Source: CAYSNP01 sp964432485 (GTDB lineage: Bacteria > Bacillota > Clostridia > Christensenellales > DTU072). Taken from it: DNA of 64,000 nucleotides. Numbering within the stretch: position 1 is the stretch's first letter; each line of letters starts with the position of its first letter. Shown piece after piece: positions 42,408-52,700 of this stretch. A program made the translations under genes and the position numbers. The notes below the pieces were generated by a model. That model had not been told where the DNA came from and did not search any database. It saw only the letters and a list, made by a program, of their open reading frames with translations. The stretch lies in assembly GCA_964432485.1 (NCBI GenBank), contig CAYSNP010000003.1, forward strand, positions 1 through 64,000, given 5' to 3'.

Positions 42408-43427
42408 TCAACCTTTATCTTTGGGTTTAGAGGGTTTTGCAGTAGGTTTTTCCGAACCGCTCAGTGCATTGCGCATAGAGGTATCCGCTTGAATATTTTG
42501 CATTTGGTAGTAATCCATTATGCCCAACCTGCCTGTCCTAAAGGCTTCTGCCATAGCTCTTGGCACTTCGCTTTCCGCCTCTATAACTTTAGCGCGCATT
42601 TCTTGAGATTTTGCTTTCATTTCTTGCTCAAGAGCTACCGCCATTGCCCTGCGCTCTTCCGCTTTTGCCTCTGCAATACTCTTATCCGCTTCCGCTTGGT
42701 CGATTTGCAGTTGTGCGCCCACATTACGCCCTACATCAATATCAGCTATATCAATGGAAAGTATTTCAAAAGCTGTACCTGCATCCAGTCCTTTATCCAG
42801 CACAGTCTTGCTGATAAGGTCGGGATTCTCCAGCACTTCCTTATGGGTTTCTGCGCTGCCTACGGTAGTAACAATACCTTCGCCTACTCTGGCAATAATA
42901 GTTTCTTCCCCTGCGCCGCCAATAAGTCTGGAAATATTTGCCCTAACGGTAACTCTGGCTTTAGTCCGCAATTCTATACCGTTTTTTGCAATTGCCGAAA
43001 CTTCCGGCGTTTCAATAACTTTAGGGTTTACGCTAACATTGACAGCCTCCAGCACATTGCGCCCTGCAAGGTCAATCCCCATAGCGGTCTTTGTAGACAA
43101 TTCGATATTAGCCGCATGTGCGCTGATAAGAGCCCTTACCACCCTTAGCACATCGCCTTTTGCCATAGCATGGCTTTCCATAACATCTATATCTATATCT
43201 AGGCCTGCTTTTTTGGACTGAATGTATGCCTCCACAATCATAGCCACCTTGACTTTGCGCCAACGCATACCTACCAGCCTTCCCATAGAGACAGGCGCGC
43301 CGGACACCAAAGAGGTGAACCACAAGTTCACGGGCACGATTATTGCTATAATGATAATAAGGACAACCAGCAAAGTAATGGCAATGGCAATTGCCGCTCC
43401 TGTGCTAATCAATAGAAATGGTATCAT
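42408..43427 (-). CDS. floA: Flotillin-like protein FloA
   Basis: A 339-residue FloA (YqfA/UPF0365) that organises functional membrane microdomains. An N-terminal membrane segment (about 5-35) is followed by the SPFH-like region with [20 protein letters not shown] and [20 protein letters not shown], and a long Ala/Glu/Lys coiled coil ([20 protein letters not shown]). I start at ATG 43427 because GGAGG precedes it; an upstream ATG at 43445 overlaps that ribosome site. It follows nfeD, as in other Firmicutes. Confidence 0.95.
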   Translation of the reverse strand: MIPFLLISTGAAIAIAITLLVVLIIIIAIIVPVNLWFTSLVSGAPVSMGRLVGMRWRKVKVAMIVEAYIQSKKAGLDIDIDVMESHAMAKGDVLRVVRALISAHAANIELSTKTAMGIDLAGRNVLEAVNVSVNPKVIETPEVSAIAKNGIELRTKARVTVRANISRLIGGAGEETIIARVGEGIVTTVGSAETHKEVLENPDLISKTVLDKGLDAGTAFEILSIDIADIDVGRNVGAQLQIDQAEADKSIAEAKAEERRAMAVALEQEMKAKSQEMRAKVIEAESEVPRAMAEAFRTGRLGIMDYYQMQNIQADTSMRNALSGSEKPTAKPSKPKDKG

Positions 43428-43464
43428 TTGATTTCCTCCTAACAAATAATAAAGTATTTATATA

Positions 43465-43995
43465 TTACTCTGCTCTTTTAACCAGAATCTTAACGCCTTC
43501 TACGCCGATAACCCTTACGCCTTCGCCTTTTGCAATGTAAAAACCGTCAGCCACCACATCATAGATTTCTTCACCTAGCTGCGCTCTTCCCACAGGTCTA
43601 AGGTCGGTGGTGGCTATCCCGATTGAGCCTATAAGACTAGTATAATCCTTAGTCCCTTCAGTTATTCCATTACCTAAAACAGAGCCCTTTTGTATAATTG
43701 GCGACCGAAAAATCCATCCTTTTTTTGCGCTGGAAAGCATAACTAAAAATGCGCTGATTATCGAAATACATATAATAAATATCATTATAAAAGCCTGAGC
43801 CAAAGGCGTGCCGTGCCCGGCAGATACATGAATAAAGATAGAGGCTATGCAAAGTATAATGCCTAAAGTACCAAAGATGCCGAATCCGGGCTGAAAAATC
43901 TCCACAATTATAAAAACAAGTCCTGCAACAAGACAAATCACCGCTACAGCATTTATCGTGGAAAAAAATATACCAATTTCTTGAAAGATACTCAT
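43465..43995 (-). CDS. NfeD-like membrane protein (short form)
   Basis: A 176-residue NfeD of the short class without the protease domain. Three to four helices fill residues 15-105 (VFIIVEIFQPGFGIFGTLGII is characteristic), followed by the OB-fold domain at about 118-175 (GSIGIATTDLRPVGRAQLGE, DGFYIAKGEGVRVI). NfeD proteins partner with flotillins, consistent with floA 37 bases downstream. ATG follows AAGGAG. Confidence 0.92.
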   Translation of the reverse strand: MSIFQEIGIFFSTINAVAVICLVAGLVFIIVEIFQPGFGIFGTLGIILCIASIFIHVSAGHGTPLAQAFIMIFIICISIISAFLVMLSSAKKGWIFRSPIIQKGSVLGNGITEGTKDYTSLIGSIGIATTDLRPVGRAQLGEEIYDVVADGFYIAKGEGVRVIGVEGVKILVKRAE

Positions 43996-44188
43996 TTTTA
44001 GAGCTCCTTATTATATTGCAATTTCAAGTATACAGCCAATTTATTTATATGTCAAGTATTATGAAAATTACAGTCTTGGCACAATTATATTGACAACAGG
44101 GCAACGATACCTAGCTTTAGTATGAGAACAATAAGCTAAAAAAAAGAATACCTTATAATATAAATATAAACAAGGAGATATTAAAGAG

Positions 44189-45067
44189 ATGGATATTCCT
44201 ATCAATGAGCCTGAAAAGGAGCTTGCCAGGCAAGAGCCGATTGCTATAGTGGAACAGCCTTGGAGCAGAGATGCTGTTATTGCTGTAGAAAGTACGGAAA
44301 AAGTTGATGAGCCTGCCCTTCAAGCAGCAGTAAATGAACCTAAGGAAGAAGTTGTAGTAAATGTAGCGGGCAGTGATAAAGCTGAAAAGATTGATAAGGA
44401 GGAGAGCACCAAAGCAGAAAGCGTAGCTAGTAAAGAGCCAGAAAAAGAAGAAACAGAAGCAAAAGCAGCGTCTGCGGCCAATCCAAAGCCCCCCATAAGA
44501 CCTCATGAGCAATCATATGAGCCTGTTATTGCGCCAGACTTGGCTTCTAAGCCTCCCATACATAAGCCTTTACCTTTAGACAAGTATCGTTATGATGCCC
44601 CATATCCAGATACCAAAGGTGTTGCCCGAAACTTAGCTTATGCTAAAATAATACAAGAAAGTTTTTCCTCTCCCATAAGCGAATTCACCGCCGCCAGCCA
44701 ATATGTATTTGACCATTTGGTATCAGGGCCTCAAAATGATGAGATTAGCGCAGCCTTTGAAGGGATTGCAATAGTAGAAATGGAGCATTTAGAGTTGCTG
44801 GGTGAGCTAATTCTGGAGCTGGGGGCATTGCCCTTTTACAAAGGTGATTGGCGCAACAAGTTTTGGCAAGGAAACTTTGTTAAATATAATACCAACCTCC
44901 GAACTATGATACTATGCGCAATAAGCGATGAGAAGAAAGCAATTAGCCAATATGAGAAAAGCATTAAAATGATAAAGGACCCTAAGATAAATAAATTGCT
45001 TGAAAGAATTATTTTAGATGAAGAGGTTCACATAGAAATCTTTAAAGAGCTGCTGAGAAAACTGTAA
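44189..45067 (+). CDS. Ferritin-like diiron protein with long disordered N-terminus
   Basis: A 292-residue protein. Residues 1-140 are acidic, Glu/Lys/Pro/Ala-rich and likely disordered. Residues 145-292 form a four-helix ferritin-like domain: possible metal ligands are E165 (SEFTAAS), E197-x-x-H200 (EMEH), E248 (SDEKKA) and E278-x-x-H281 (EEVH), the double E-x-x-H pattern of rubrerythrin-like and manganese-catalase-like proteins. It could handle peroxide or store iron. It is monocistronic, with AAGGAG and its own terminator. The domain is confident; the long acidic extension is unusual. Confidence 0.78.
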   Translation: MDIPINEPEKELARQEPIAIVEQPWSRDAVIAVESTEKVDEPALQAAVNEPKEEVVVNVAGSDKAEKIDKEESTKAESVASKEPEKEETEAKAASAANPKPPIRPHEQSYEPVIAPDLASKPPIHKPLPLDKYRYDAPYPDTKGVARNLAYAKIIQESFSSPISEFTAASQYVFDHLVSGPQNDEISAAFEGIAIVEMEHLELLGELILELGALPFYKGDWRNKFWQGNFVKYNTNLRTMILCAISDEKKAISQYEKSIKMIKDPKINKLLERIILDEEVHIEIFKELLRKL

Positions 45068-45110
45068 CCTTATGATATACGCCTTATAAAACTTATTAAT
45101 TTTTATACTC

Positions 45111-45140
45111 ATTGCCTGCAAAGTGCGGGCAATGATTTTT
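45111..45140 (+). terminator. Terminator after the ferritin-like gene
   Basis: ATTGCCTGC (45111) pairs with GCGGGCAAT (45125-45133) with one T-G pair and is followed by GATTTTTATTT. Confidence 0.8.
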
Positions 45141-45179
45141 ATTTATATCCAACTAAGATTGTTTTTGCCAGCAAAAAAC

Positions 45180-45208
45180 TTTACTTTAATGCTGCAAAAT
45201 TGTATACT
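45180..45208 (+). promoter_or_regulatory. Promoter of korDABC
   Basis: TTTACT (45180), 17 bases, TATACT (45203-45208), 33 bases before the first start codon. Confidence 0.6.
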
Positions 45209-45240
45209 TTATAATATATTGTTTTCTAAGGAGAAAAAAG

Positions 45241-45444
45241 TTGGCAAAGACAATTATAGATAAGCAAGTGTGTAAAGGGTGTGCTCTTTGCGTAAGAGAG
45301 TGCCCTGTAAAGATAATAGAAATATCGTCCTCCAGCAACTTGCACGGTTACTTTTATGCAGTTGTTATAGACAATGATAAATGCATAGGTTGCGCTAATT
45401 GTGCAGTTGTTTGTCCTGATTGCGCTATAGAGGTGTACAGATGA
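45241..45444 (+). CDS. korD: 2-oxoacid:ferredoxin oxidoreductase, ferredoxin-like delta subunit
   Basis: A 67-residue protein with two [4Fe-4S] sites: CKGCALCVRECP and CIGCANCAVVCP. It passes electrons from the TPP centre of the complex to free ferredoxin. It starts with TTG 45241 after AAGGAG. The next gene's ATG overlaps its stop (ATGA). Confidence 0.93.
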   Translation: MAKTIIDKQVCKGCALCVRECPVKIIEISSSSNLHGYFYAVVIDNDKCIGCANCAVVCPDCAIEVYR

Positions 45445-46496
45445 AAAAACTAATGAAAGGCAATGAGGCAATAGCAGAAGCCGCTGTTTTGGGTGGCTGT
45501 AGAGCCTTTTTTGGTTACCCAATCACCCCACAAAACGAAATCCCCGAATATTTATCTTGGAGACTGCCTGAGTTGGGCGATGTGTTTATTCAAGCGGAAA
45601 GCGAAGTTGCGGCTATCAATATGGTATATGGTGCTGCCGCCGCAGGTGCTCTTGCTATGACCAGCTCTTCCAGTCCCGGCATTAGCTTAAAGCAGGAAGG
45701 TATCAGCTATATAGCAGGTGCGCAACTCCCTTGCGTTATTGTCAATATGGTGCGCAGCGGTCCGGGGCTAGGGGGCATACTTCCGTCGCAAGGGGACTAC
45801 TTTCAAGCAGTTAAAGGCGGCGGACATGGGGATTATAAACTTTTGGTCTATGGCCCTTCAACCTTGCAAGAAGCTGTGGATATAGTATATAACGCCTTTG
45901 AAAAGGCAACTAAATATCGCATCCCGGTAATGATATTAGGCGACGGAATGCTTGGCCAAATGATGGAAGCTGTGGAATTGCCGCCTATGAAACAGCCCGA
46001 CAGCCTAAGCATGCCTTGGGCGGCGGACGGAAGCGGCAGAGGGGCAGGACGCAGGATTATCAATTCCTTATATATACAGCCTGAGGAGCTGGAGGCTCGC
46101 ACCATAGCCGCTTATCAAAATTATAAGGCTATGGAAGAGGCGGAGCTGGCATACGAAAGCTATATGACCGATGATGCGCAGATAGTTCTTTGCGCTTATG
46201 GCAGCGTAGCCCGTATTTGCAGGAGCGCAATTAATCTATTGAGAGGTCAAGGCATTAAGGTAGGTATGCTTAGGCCGATTACCCTTTATCCATTCCCTTA
46301 TCAAGCAATTAATGAGCTTGCAAGCAAAGACAATGTGCAATCCTTTTTGACTGTAGAGCTATCTATGGGACAAATGCTTGAAGATGTAAAGCTAGGGGTA
46401 AACGGAGCAAAACCTGTGGACTTTTATGGCAGAACGGGCGGCATTGTAATGACTCCAGAAGAAATTGCAGATTATGTAAAAGGCGGTATACGCTAA
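45441..46496 (+). CDS. korA: 2-oxoacid:ferredoxin oxidoreductase alpha subunit
   Basis: A 351-residue alpha subunit. GNEAIAEAAVLGGCRAFFGYPITPQNEI is the family start; FIQAESEVAAINMVYGAAAAGALAMTSSSSPG is the core, and the C-terminal domain (VLCAYGSVARICRSAINLL) follows. I start at ATG 45441, overlapping the korD stop and preceded by GAGGTG. Order D-A-B-C with a separate gamma subunit fits 2-oxoglutarate or branched-chain 2-oxoacid enzymes (Kor/Vor); sequence alone does not decide the substrate. Confidence 0.92.
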   Translation: MKKLMKGNEAIAEAAVLGGCRAFFGYPITPQNEIPEYLSWRLPELGDVFIQAESEVAAINMVYGAAAAGALAMTSSSSPGISLKQEGISYIAGAQLPCVIVNMVRSGPGLGGILPSQGDYFQAVKGGGHGDYKLLVYGPSTLQEAVDIVYNAFEKATKYRIPVMILGDGMLGQMMEAVELPPMKQPDSLSMPWAADGSGRGAGRRIINSLYIQPEELEARTIAAYQNYKAMEEAELAYESYMTDDAQIVLCAYGSVARICRSAINLLRGQGIKVGMLRPITLYPFPYQAINELASKDNVQSFLTVELSMGQMLEDVKLGVNGAKPVDFYGRTGGIVMTPEEIADYVKGGIR

Positions 46497-47233
46497 TGAA
46501 AACCGTATTTGAAAAAACTAATATGCTAACAGACACACCGCTGCATTATTGTCCGGGCTGTACTCACGGTATAGCACATCGCATTACTGCAGAGGTGTTG
46601 CAAGAGCTTTGTCCTGACAAGGATATTATAGGCATTGCGCCTGTGGGTTGCGCTGTTTTTGCTTACAATTACTTTAATTGTGATATGATTCAAGCCGCTC
46701 ATGGCAGAGCGCCTGCTGTGGCAACAGGAGCAAAAAGGGTGCGCCCTGACGCTGTGGTATTTGCCTATCAAGGAGATGGCGACCTGGCTTCTATAGGTAT
46801 GGCAGAAATAGTGCATGCCGCTGCCAGAGGTGAAAATATCACTGTTATTTTTATCAATAATGCCATTTACGGTATGACAGGCGGGCAAATGGCACCGACC
46901 ACTTTACTAGGACAAAAGGCAACTACTTCTCCTCAAGGGCGCATTGTACCGTTACATGGTAACCCTATTAAGGTTTGCGAGCTGCTTGCCTCCTTAGACG
47001 GTCCTGCTTATATAGAGCGGGTGCTGTTAAATGATGCCCGCAATATCCGCAAAGCAAAAAGAGCGGTAAAACGGGCTTTTGAATGCCAATTACAAAACAA
47101 AGGGTTTTCACTTATCGAAATGTTATCCACCTGTCCTACCAATTGGCGAATGACTCCGCAAGCGGCGCTTGATTTTTCGGCTAATGAAATGGCAAAAGTT
47201 TTCCCTCCGGGCGTATTTAAGGAGTTAAAGTAA
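46496..47233 (+). CDS. korB: 2-oxoacid:ferredoxin oxidoreductase beta subunit
   Basis: A 245-residue TPP-binding subunit. HYCPGCTHGIAHRI carries the cluster or cofactor-side cysteines, and QGDGDLASIGMAEIVHAAAR followed by NAIYGMTGGQMAPTT is the TPP/Mg motif. The ATG overlaps the korA stop by one base (TAATG). Confidence 0.95.
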   Translation: MKTVFEKTNMLTDTPLHYCPGCTHGIAHRITAEVLQELCPDKDIIGIAPVGCAVFAYNYFNCDMIQAAHGRAPAVATGAKRVRPDAVVFAYQGDGDLASIGMAEIVHAAARGENITVIFINNAIYGMTGGQMAPTTLLGQKATTSPQGRIVPLHGNPIKVCELLASLDGPAYIERVLLNDARNIRKAKRAVKRAFECQLQNKGFSLIEMLSTCPTNWRMTPQAALDFSANEMAKVFPPGVFKELK

Positions 47234-47766
47234 TGGAAGAAAAGATAATAATTGCAGGTTTTGGCGGACAAGGGGTGTTGAGCTTAGGACAATTTTTAGC
47301 CAATATGGCAATTGCAGAAGGGCAAGAGGTCACTTGGCTGCCCTCTTACGGACCTGAAATGCGCGGCGGCACAAGCAATTGTATGGTTGTGGTAAGCGAT
47401 AAGCCGGTAGCTTCGCCAATTATTGCTTATCCCGACTGCCTTATAGCTATGAATTTGCCTTCCCTTATTAAATTCAAAGACCAAGTGAAAAAAGGCGGCA
47501 CTATAATTATCAATAGTACGCTAATCGACTTTGAGCAGGAGCTTAAAGGGGTTAATATAATCAGAGTTCCTGCCGGCGAGATAGCTTATTCTGCAGGCAG
47601 CGAAAAAGCCGCTAATATCGTAGCTCTTGCGGTGTATCTAAAGGCAAGAGGCACTTTTGCAAAAGAAACCGCGCTTTTGGTAATAAAAGAGCGTTTTTCT
47701 GCCAAACCTAAACTTGTAGATATTAATATTGCCGCATTTGAAGCAGGCTACAACTATTTTTCCTAA
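47233..47766 (+). CDS. korC: 2-oxoacid:ferredoxin oxidoreductase gamma subunit
   Basis: A 177-residue gamma subunit: IIAGFGGQGVLSLGQFLANM and WLPSYGPEMRGGTSNCMVVVS are diagnostic. It overlaps korB by one base and ends the operon. The complex oxidises a 2-oxoacid to acyl-CoA and CO2 with reduction of ferredoxin, a feature of anaerobic amino-acid or energy metabolism. Confidence 0.95.
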   Translation: MEEKIIIAGFGGQGVLSLGQFLANMAIAEGQEVTWLPSYGPEMRGGTSNCMVVVSDKPVASPIIAYPDCLIAMNLPSLIKFKDQVKKGGTIIINSTLIDFEQELKGVNIIRVPAGEIAYSAGSEKAANIVALAVYLKARGTFAKETALLVIKERFSAKPKLVDINIAAFEAGYNYFS

Positions 47767-47799
47767 GGATTGCTATATAATCAGCCCGCAAGGTTTTAA

Positions 47800-47828
47800 T
47801 TGACGCAATTGTAAAAATATGGTAGTAT
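47800..47828 (+). promoter_or_regulatory. Promoter of eno
   Basis: TTGACG (47800), 17 bases, TAGTAT (47823-47828), 35 bases before ATG 47863. Confidence 0.6.
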
Positions 47829-47850
47829 TTATAGCGTAAATAAAAAATAG

Positions 47851-49176
<1,326 letters not shown>

Positions 49177-49196
49177 AATTGTAATCCTTTTTCGCT

Positions 49197-49230
49197 AGCC
49201 CCGCCTTAGCTAAGGCGGGGCTTTTTTTTT
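49197..49230 (+). terminator. Terminator after eno
   Basis: A perfect 26-base palindrome at 49197-49222 (arms AGCCCCGCCTTAG and complement) is followed by a run of nine T. Confidence 0.95.
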
Positions 49231-49251
49231 ACATCTTTTTCGCTTTGCTAA

Positions 49252-49339
49252 TGTTCTTAAATTAAATAACAAAAATATTTCTAAAAAAACGCTTGACAAA
49301 AGATTTGCCTTATGTTACAATGTTCTTAAATCAAATAAC
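49252..49339 (+). promoter_or_regulatory. RM promoter flanked by direct repeats
   Basis: TTGACA (49293-49298), 17 bases, TACAAT (49316-49321) is a near-consensus promoter. TGTTCTTAAAT[TC]AAATAAC occurs at 49252-49270 and again at 49321-49339, 69 bases apart; the second copy begins at the end of the -10 box and covers the transcription start. This is a likely operator pair for the restriction-modification operon. Confidence 0.75.
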
Positions 49340-49350
49340 GGAGCATAGCA

Positions 49351-49929
49351 ATGACTTTAAGCGATATTGCAAATATAAATATTGGTACGATAATACGGCG
49401 CTTATCCAAGGTGGATACAGTAGGACAAGAGCATTGCTATCAATATTATACCCTAAGCAGTGCAGAATACGACCAAACTATTGATATATCCAAACTAAAA
49501 GATATTAAGACAAGCGCCACCATAGACTCAAAATATATTTCTAAACAAGGTGATATTATTGTAGGCTTATCCGCCCCCTTTTCCTTTGCTTATATAGACA
49601 ATAGCACAGCAGGCACAATTATCCCTTCCCAATTTGCACTAATTAGGGCAAAAACGCATTTGATTTTGCCCGAATATTTGATTGCATACCTTACAAGCGA
49701 GCATATAACCAAGCTAATAGACAAGAGCGCCAAAGGTATGACAGTCAAGACTATCAGCATAGCGGTTTTATTTAACTTGCCTATAAAATTGCCCGATATG
49801 CAGACTCAACAACAAGTAGCCCGCTTACGCTCACTTATATTAGAAGAAAATGCACTTAATTACCAATATGCAAAACTGATGCAAGCTAAAAATAAGTACT
49901 ATATAGATAAACTTATTAAAAATAAATAA
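49351..49929 (+). CDS. Half-size type I specificity protein
   Basis: A 192-residue protein equal to one half of a type I HsdS: one target-recognition domain (TLSDIANINIGTIIRRLSKV ... LPDMQTQQQVARLRSLI) and one helical conserved region (residues about 155-190). LPEYLIAYLTSEHITKLID and GMTVKTISIAVLFNLPIKLP are typical of HsdS domains. A half HsdS can dimerise to recognise a symmetric site, act with the full subunit, or donate a domain by recombination. It is the first gene of the operon, before hsdM. It is not a frameshifted fragment: the start, ribosome site and C-terminus look natural. Confidence 0.8.
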   Translation: MTLSDIANINIGTIIRRLSKVDTVGQEHCYQYYTLSSAEYDQTIDISKLKDIKTSATIDSKYISKQGDIIVGLSAPFSFAYIDNSTAGTIIPSQFALIRAKTHLILPEYLIAYLTSEHITKLIDKSAKGMTVKTISIAVLFNLPIKLPDMQTQQQVARLRSLILEENALNYQYAKLMQAKNKYYIDKLIKNK

Positions 49930-49953
49930 AAAGTATAAAAGGAGAAAACTATA

Positions 49954-51531
49954 ATGAGTAATGCAACAAGCAAACCAACCGAACAAGAGCGGAGCGAACT
50001 CCATAGAGCAATTTGGGCAATAGCCGATGACCTTAGAGGCGCTATAGAGGGTGGGGATTTTAAGAATTATGTTTTAGGCATAATGTTTTATCGTTATATA
50101 AGTGAAAATATGGAAAGTCACTTTAATACCAACGAGCATAAAGCAGGCAGGACGCATTTTTCTTATGCACAACTGCCTGATGATAAAGTAACAACTGCAA
50201 TAGTAGAGGATACTATCAAGAGCAAAGGCTTTTTTATCTATCCATCACAGTTATTTTGCAATATACTACAAAAGGCAAAAACAGACCCCGACCTTAATAT
50301 TACATTAGGCAATACTTTTAAGGAGATAGAAGGCTCTACCAAAGGTTGGCCTAGTGAGGCAAACTTTCAAGGCTTATTTGATGATATGGACTTCAATAGC
50401 ATCCGCTTAGGCACTAATGTGCCCGAACGCAACAAGCGCATTTTAGCACTACTTAACGGTGTAGCAAGGATGAGCCTTAAGTATCGCAACAAAATAGATG
50501 CCTTTGGTGATGCCTATGAATATCTTATGGGTATGTATGCCTCTCAAGGAGGCAAAAGCGGTGGAGAGTTTTTTACTCCGCAAGAAGTATCTAGGTTGCT
50601 AGCCCAACTAACCCTAGTGGGCAGAACTAAAATAAACAAAGTGTACGACCCTGCTTGTGGTAGTGGTTCGCTACTACTCCAATTTGAAAAACTGCTAGAT
50701 GCAGGTAGTATGGGCAAAGGCTTTTTTGGGCAAGAAATCAATGTAACCACATACAACCTCTGCCGTATCAATATGTTTTTGCACAATGTAGGATATGACA
50801 AGTTTGATATAGCGCTAGGCGATACACTAACCAATCCCCTACACGATGACTTTATCCCCTTTGATGCAATAGTATCCAATCCCCCTTACTCTATCAAATG
50901 GGAGGGCGATAACAACCCCACCTTAATAGATGACCCACGCTACAACCCTGCAGGCGTACTTGCTCCCAAGAGCAAGGCGGATATGGCATTTATTTTACAT
51001 AGCCTAAGTTATCTAGCTAGCAGTGGCACAGGCGCTATTGTATGCTTCCCCGGTATATTTTATCGTGGCGGAGCAGAACAAAAGATAAGAAAATACCTAG
51101 TAGAAAAAAACTTTGTAGATGCACTTATTGACCTGCCTGCTAATCTGTTTTTTGGCGTAGGTATCGCAACCACTATATTAGTGCTAAAAAAGAGCAGAAA
51201 AGATAATAAGGTACTATTTATAGATGCTAGCCAAGAGTTTGTAAAAGCTGGTAACAAAAACAAACTATCAGAAGATAATATAGAAAAAATCTTAGGAGCG
51301 TATATAGACCGTATAGATTTACCACACTTTGCTCACTCTGCTACAATAGCCGAGATAGCAGAGCAAGACTATAATCTCTCAGTCGCCACCTATGTAGAAA
51401 AAGAGGATACCCGAGAGCAGATAGATATCAAGGCACTTAACCAAGAGATAGCATCTATAGTTAGCAGAACTGCTACCTTGCGTAGTGAGATTGATAGTAT
51501 TATTGCAGAGATAGAAGGGGCTAACCAATGA
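49954..51531 (+). CDS. hsdM: Type I modification methyltransferase HsdM
   Basis: A 525-residue adenine-N6 methyltransferase subunit. The SAM-binding motif is D232-PACGSG and the catalytic motif is N309-PPY. The N-terminal helical domain ([20 protein letters not shown]) is characteristic of type IC HsdM. It follows the half hsdS by 24 bases and overlaps hsdS by four (ATGA). With HsdS it methylates the host's sites. Confidence 0.96.
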   Translation: MSNATSKPTEQERSELHRAIWAIADDLRGAIEGGDFKNYVLGIMFYRYISENMESHFNTNEHKAGRTHFSYAQLPDDKVTTAIVEDTIKSKGFFIYPSQLFCNILQKAKTDPDLNITLGNTFKEIEGSTKGWPSEANFQGLFDDMDFNSIRLGTNVPERNKRILALLNGVARMSLKYRNKIDAFGDAYEYLMGMYASQGGKSGGEFFTPQEVSRLLAQLTLVGRTKINKVYDPACGSGSLLLQFEKLLDAGSMGKGFFGQEINVTTYNLCRINMFLHNVGYDKFDIALGDTLTNPLHDDFIPFDAIVSNPPYSIKWEGDNNPTLIDDPRYNPAGVLAPKSKADMAFILHSLSYLASSGTGAIVCFPGIFYRGGAEQKIRKYLVEKNFVDALIDLPANLFFGVGIATTILVLKKSRKDNKVLFIDASQEFVKAGNKNKLSEDNIEKILGAYIDRIDLPHFAHSATIAEIAEQDYNLSVATYVEKEDTREQIDIKALNQEIASIVSRTATLRSEIDSIIAEIEGANQ

Positions 51532-52700
51532 GTAAACTATCACAACTAATAGCAGAACTTTGTCCTAATGGGGTGGAGTATAAGCAATTTGGACACTTTG
51601 TAAAAATTGAAAAAGGAAAACAATTAAACAAAGAATTTTTACATACAATAGGCAAATACCCAGCATATAACGGTGGTATATCTTTTTCAGGTTATACTGA
51701 TGTCTATAATTATAATGAGAATACCATAATAGTTAGTCAAGGTGGTGCCTCAGCTGGTTTTGTGAATTTTGTTCAAACTAAATTTTGGGCAAATGCACAT
51801 TGTTATGTTATTTTACCCAAAGAAGAATTACTAAATAATAGATATGCTTATCATTTTTTGAAACTTAATCAAGAAAAACTGATGCAAAACCAGCATGGGG
51901 CAGGAATCCCAGCATTGAAACCTGCTAATATAAAGTGTTTATCTATCCCCATCCCCCCTATATCTATTCAACAAGAGATTGTGCGTATATTAGATAGTTT
52001 TACAGCGCTTAGTACAGAGCTTAGTACAGAGCTTGTCGCAAGAAAAAAGCAATATCAATATTATAGAGATACTTTATTGACCTTTGATAATAATGTGCCA
52101 AGGGTAAAATTAGGCGAGATATGTGAGATTGAGCGAGGCAACGGATTGCCCAAAAGAGATTTTGTAAAAGAGGGTATAGGCTGTATTCATTATGGGCAAA
52201 TATATACTTATTATGGCTTATTTGCAGACAAAACAATATCGTTTGTTTCGCCAGATAAAGCGAGTAAATTAAAAAAAGTATATAAAGGCGATATTATAGT
52301 AGCAGTAACTAGCGAGAATATAGAAGATGTATGCAAATGTGTAGTATGGCTTGGAGATAATTATATTGTCACTGGCGGACATACAGCAATCATAAGGCAT
52401 AATCAAAACCCTAAATTTATCGCATATTGGCTTCAGTCAAGAGAATTTTACAGTCAAAAAACAAAAATAGCACAAGGAATAAAAGTTATTGAGGTAACAC
52501 CATTTAAGTTAAAAAATATTATTATTCCCCTACCCCCATTAGCAGAGCAGCAGCGTATAGTAGATATATTAGACCGCTTTGATACTTTAGTTAATAATAT
52601 ATCCATAGGTATACCAGCAGAGATAGAGGCAAGGGACAAGCAGTACCAATATTATCGCAACAAGTTACTTAGTTTTAAGCGATTAAAGGAGGAGTTATGA
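51528..52700 (+). CDS. hsdS: Type I specificity subunit HsdS
   Basis: A 390-residue specificity subunit with two recognition domains (about 1-145 and 188-345) and two conserved helical spacers, [11 protein letters not shown]...[13 protein letters not shown] and [11 protein letters not shown]...[13 protein letters not shown]. The central spacer contains LSTELSTEL (residues 161-169), two copies of a four-residue repeat encoded by a 12-base tandem repeat, as with the TAEL repeats of EcoR124I. It overlaps hsdM and hsdR by four bases on each side. Confidence 0.95.
   Translation: MSKLSQLIAELCPNGVEYKQFGHFVKIEKGKQLNKEFLHTIGKYPAYNGGISFSGYTDVYNYNENTIIVSQGGASAGFVNFVQTKFWANAHCYVILPKEELLNNRYAYHFLKLNQEKLMQNQHGAGIPALKPANIKCLSIPIPPISIQQEIVRILDSFTALSTELSTELVARKKQYQYYRDTLLTFDNNVPRVKLGEICEIERGNGLPKRDFVKEGIGCIHYGQIYTYYGLFADKTISFVSPDKASKLKKVYKGDIIVAVTSENIEDVCKCVVWLGDNYIVTGGHTAIIRHNQNPKFIAYWLQSREFYSQKTKIAQGIKVIEVTPFKLKNIIIPLPPLAEQQRIVDILDRFDTLVNNISIGIPAEIEARDKQYQYYRNKLLSFKRLKEEL
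52008..52031. repeat. 12-bp tandem repeat in the HsdS central spacer
   Basis: CTTAGTACAGAG occurs twice in a row (52008-52019, 52020-52031), followed by CTT. It encodes LSTE-LSTE-L between the two recognition domains. Copy-number change by slippage would lengthen or shorten the spacer by four residues without breaking the frame. Confidence 0.9.

Noticed and set aside
42339..43148. Plus-strand open frame of 269 codons
   Set aside because: It is antisense to floA, Cys/His/Phe-rich and has no ribosome site; it is a shadow of the Ala/Glu-rich coiled-coil gene.
49293..49484. Open frame beginning at the RM promoter
   Set aside because: It starts inside the -35 box and overlaps the half-hsdS gene in another frame; the hsdS frame has the ribosome site and homology.
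49351..49929. Half HsdS as a truncated pseudogene
   Set aside because: It has a good ribosome site, a clean start, a full recognition domain with its helical region, and continues into the operon with normal spacing.
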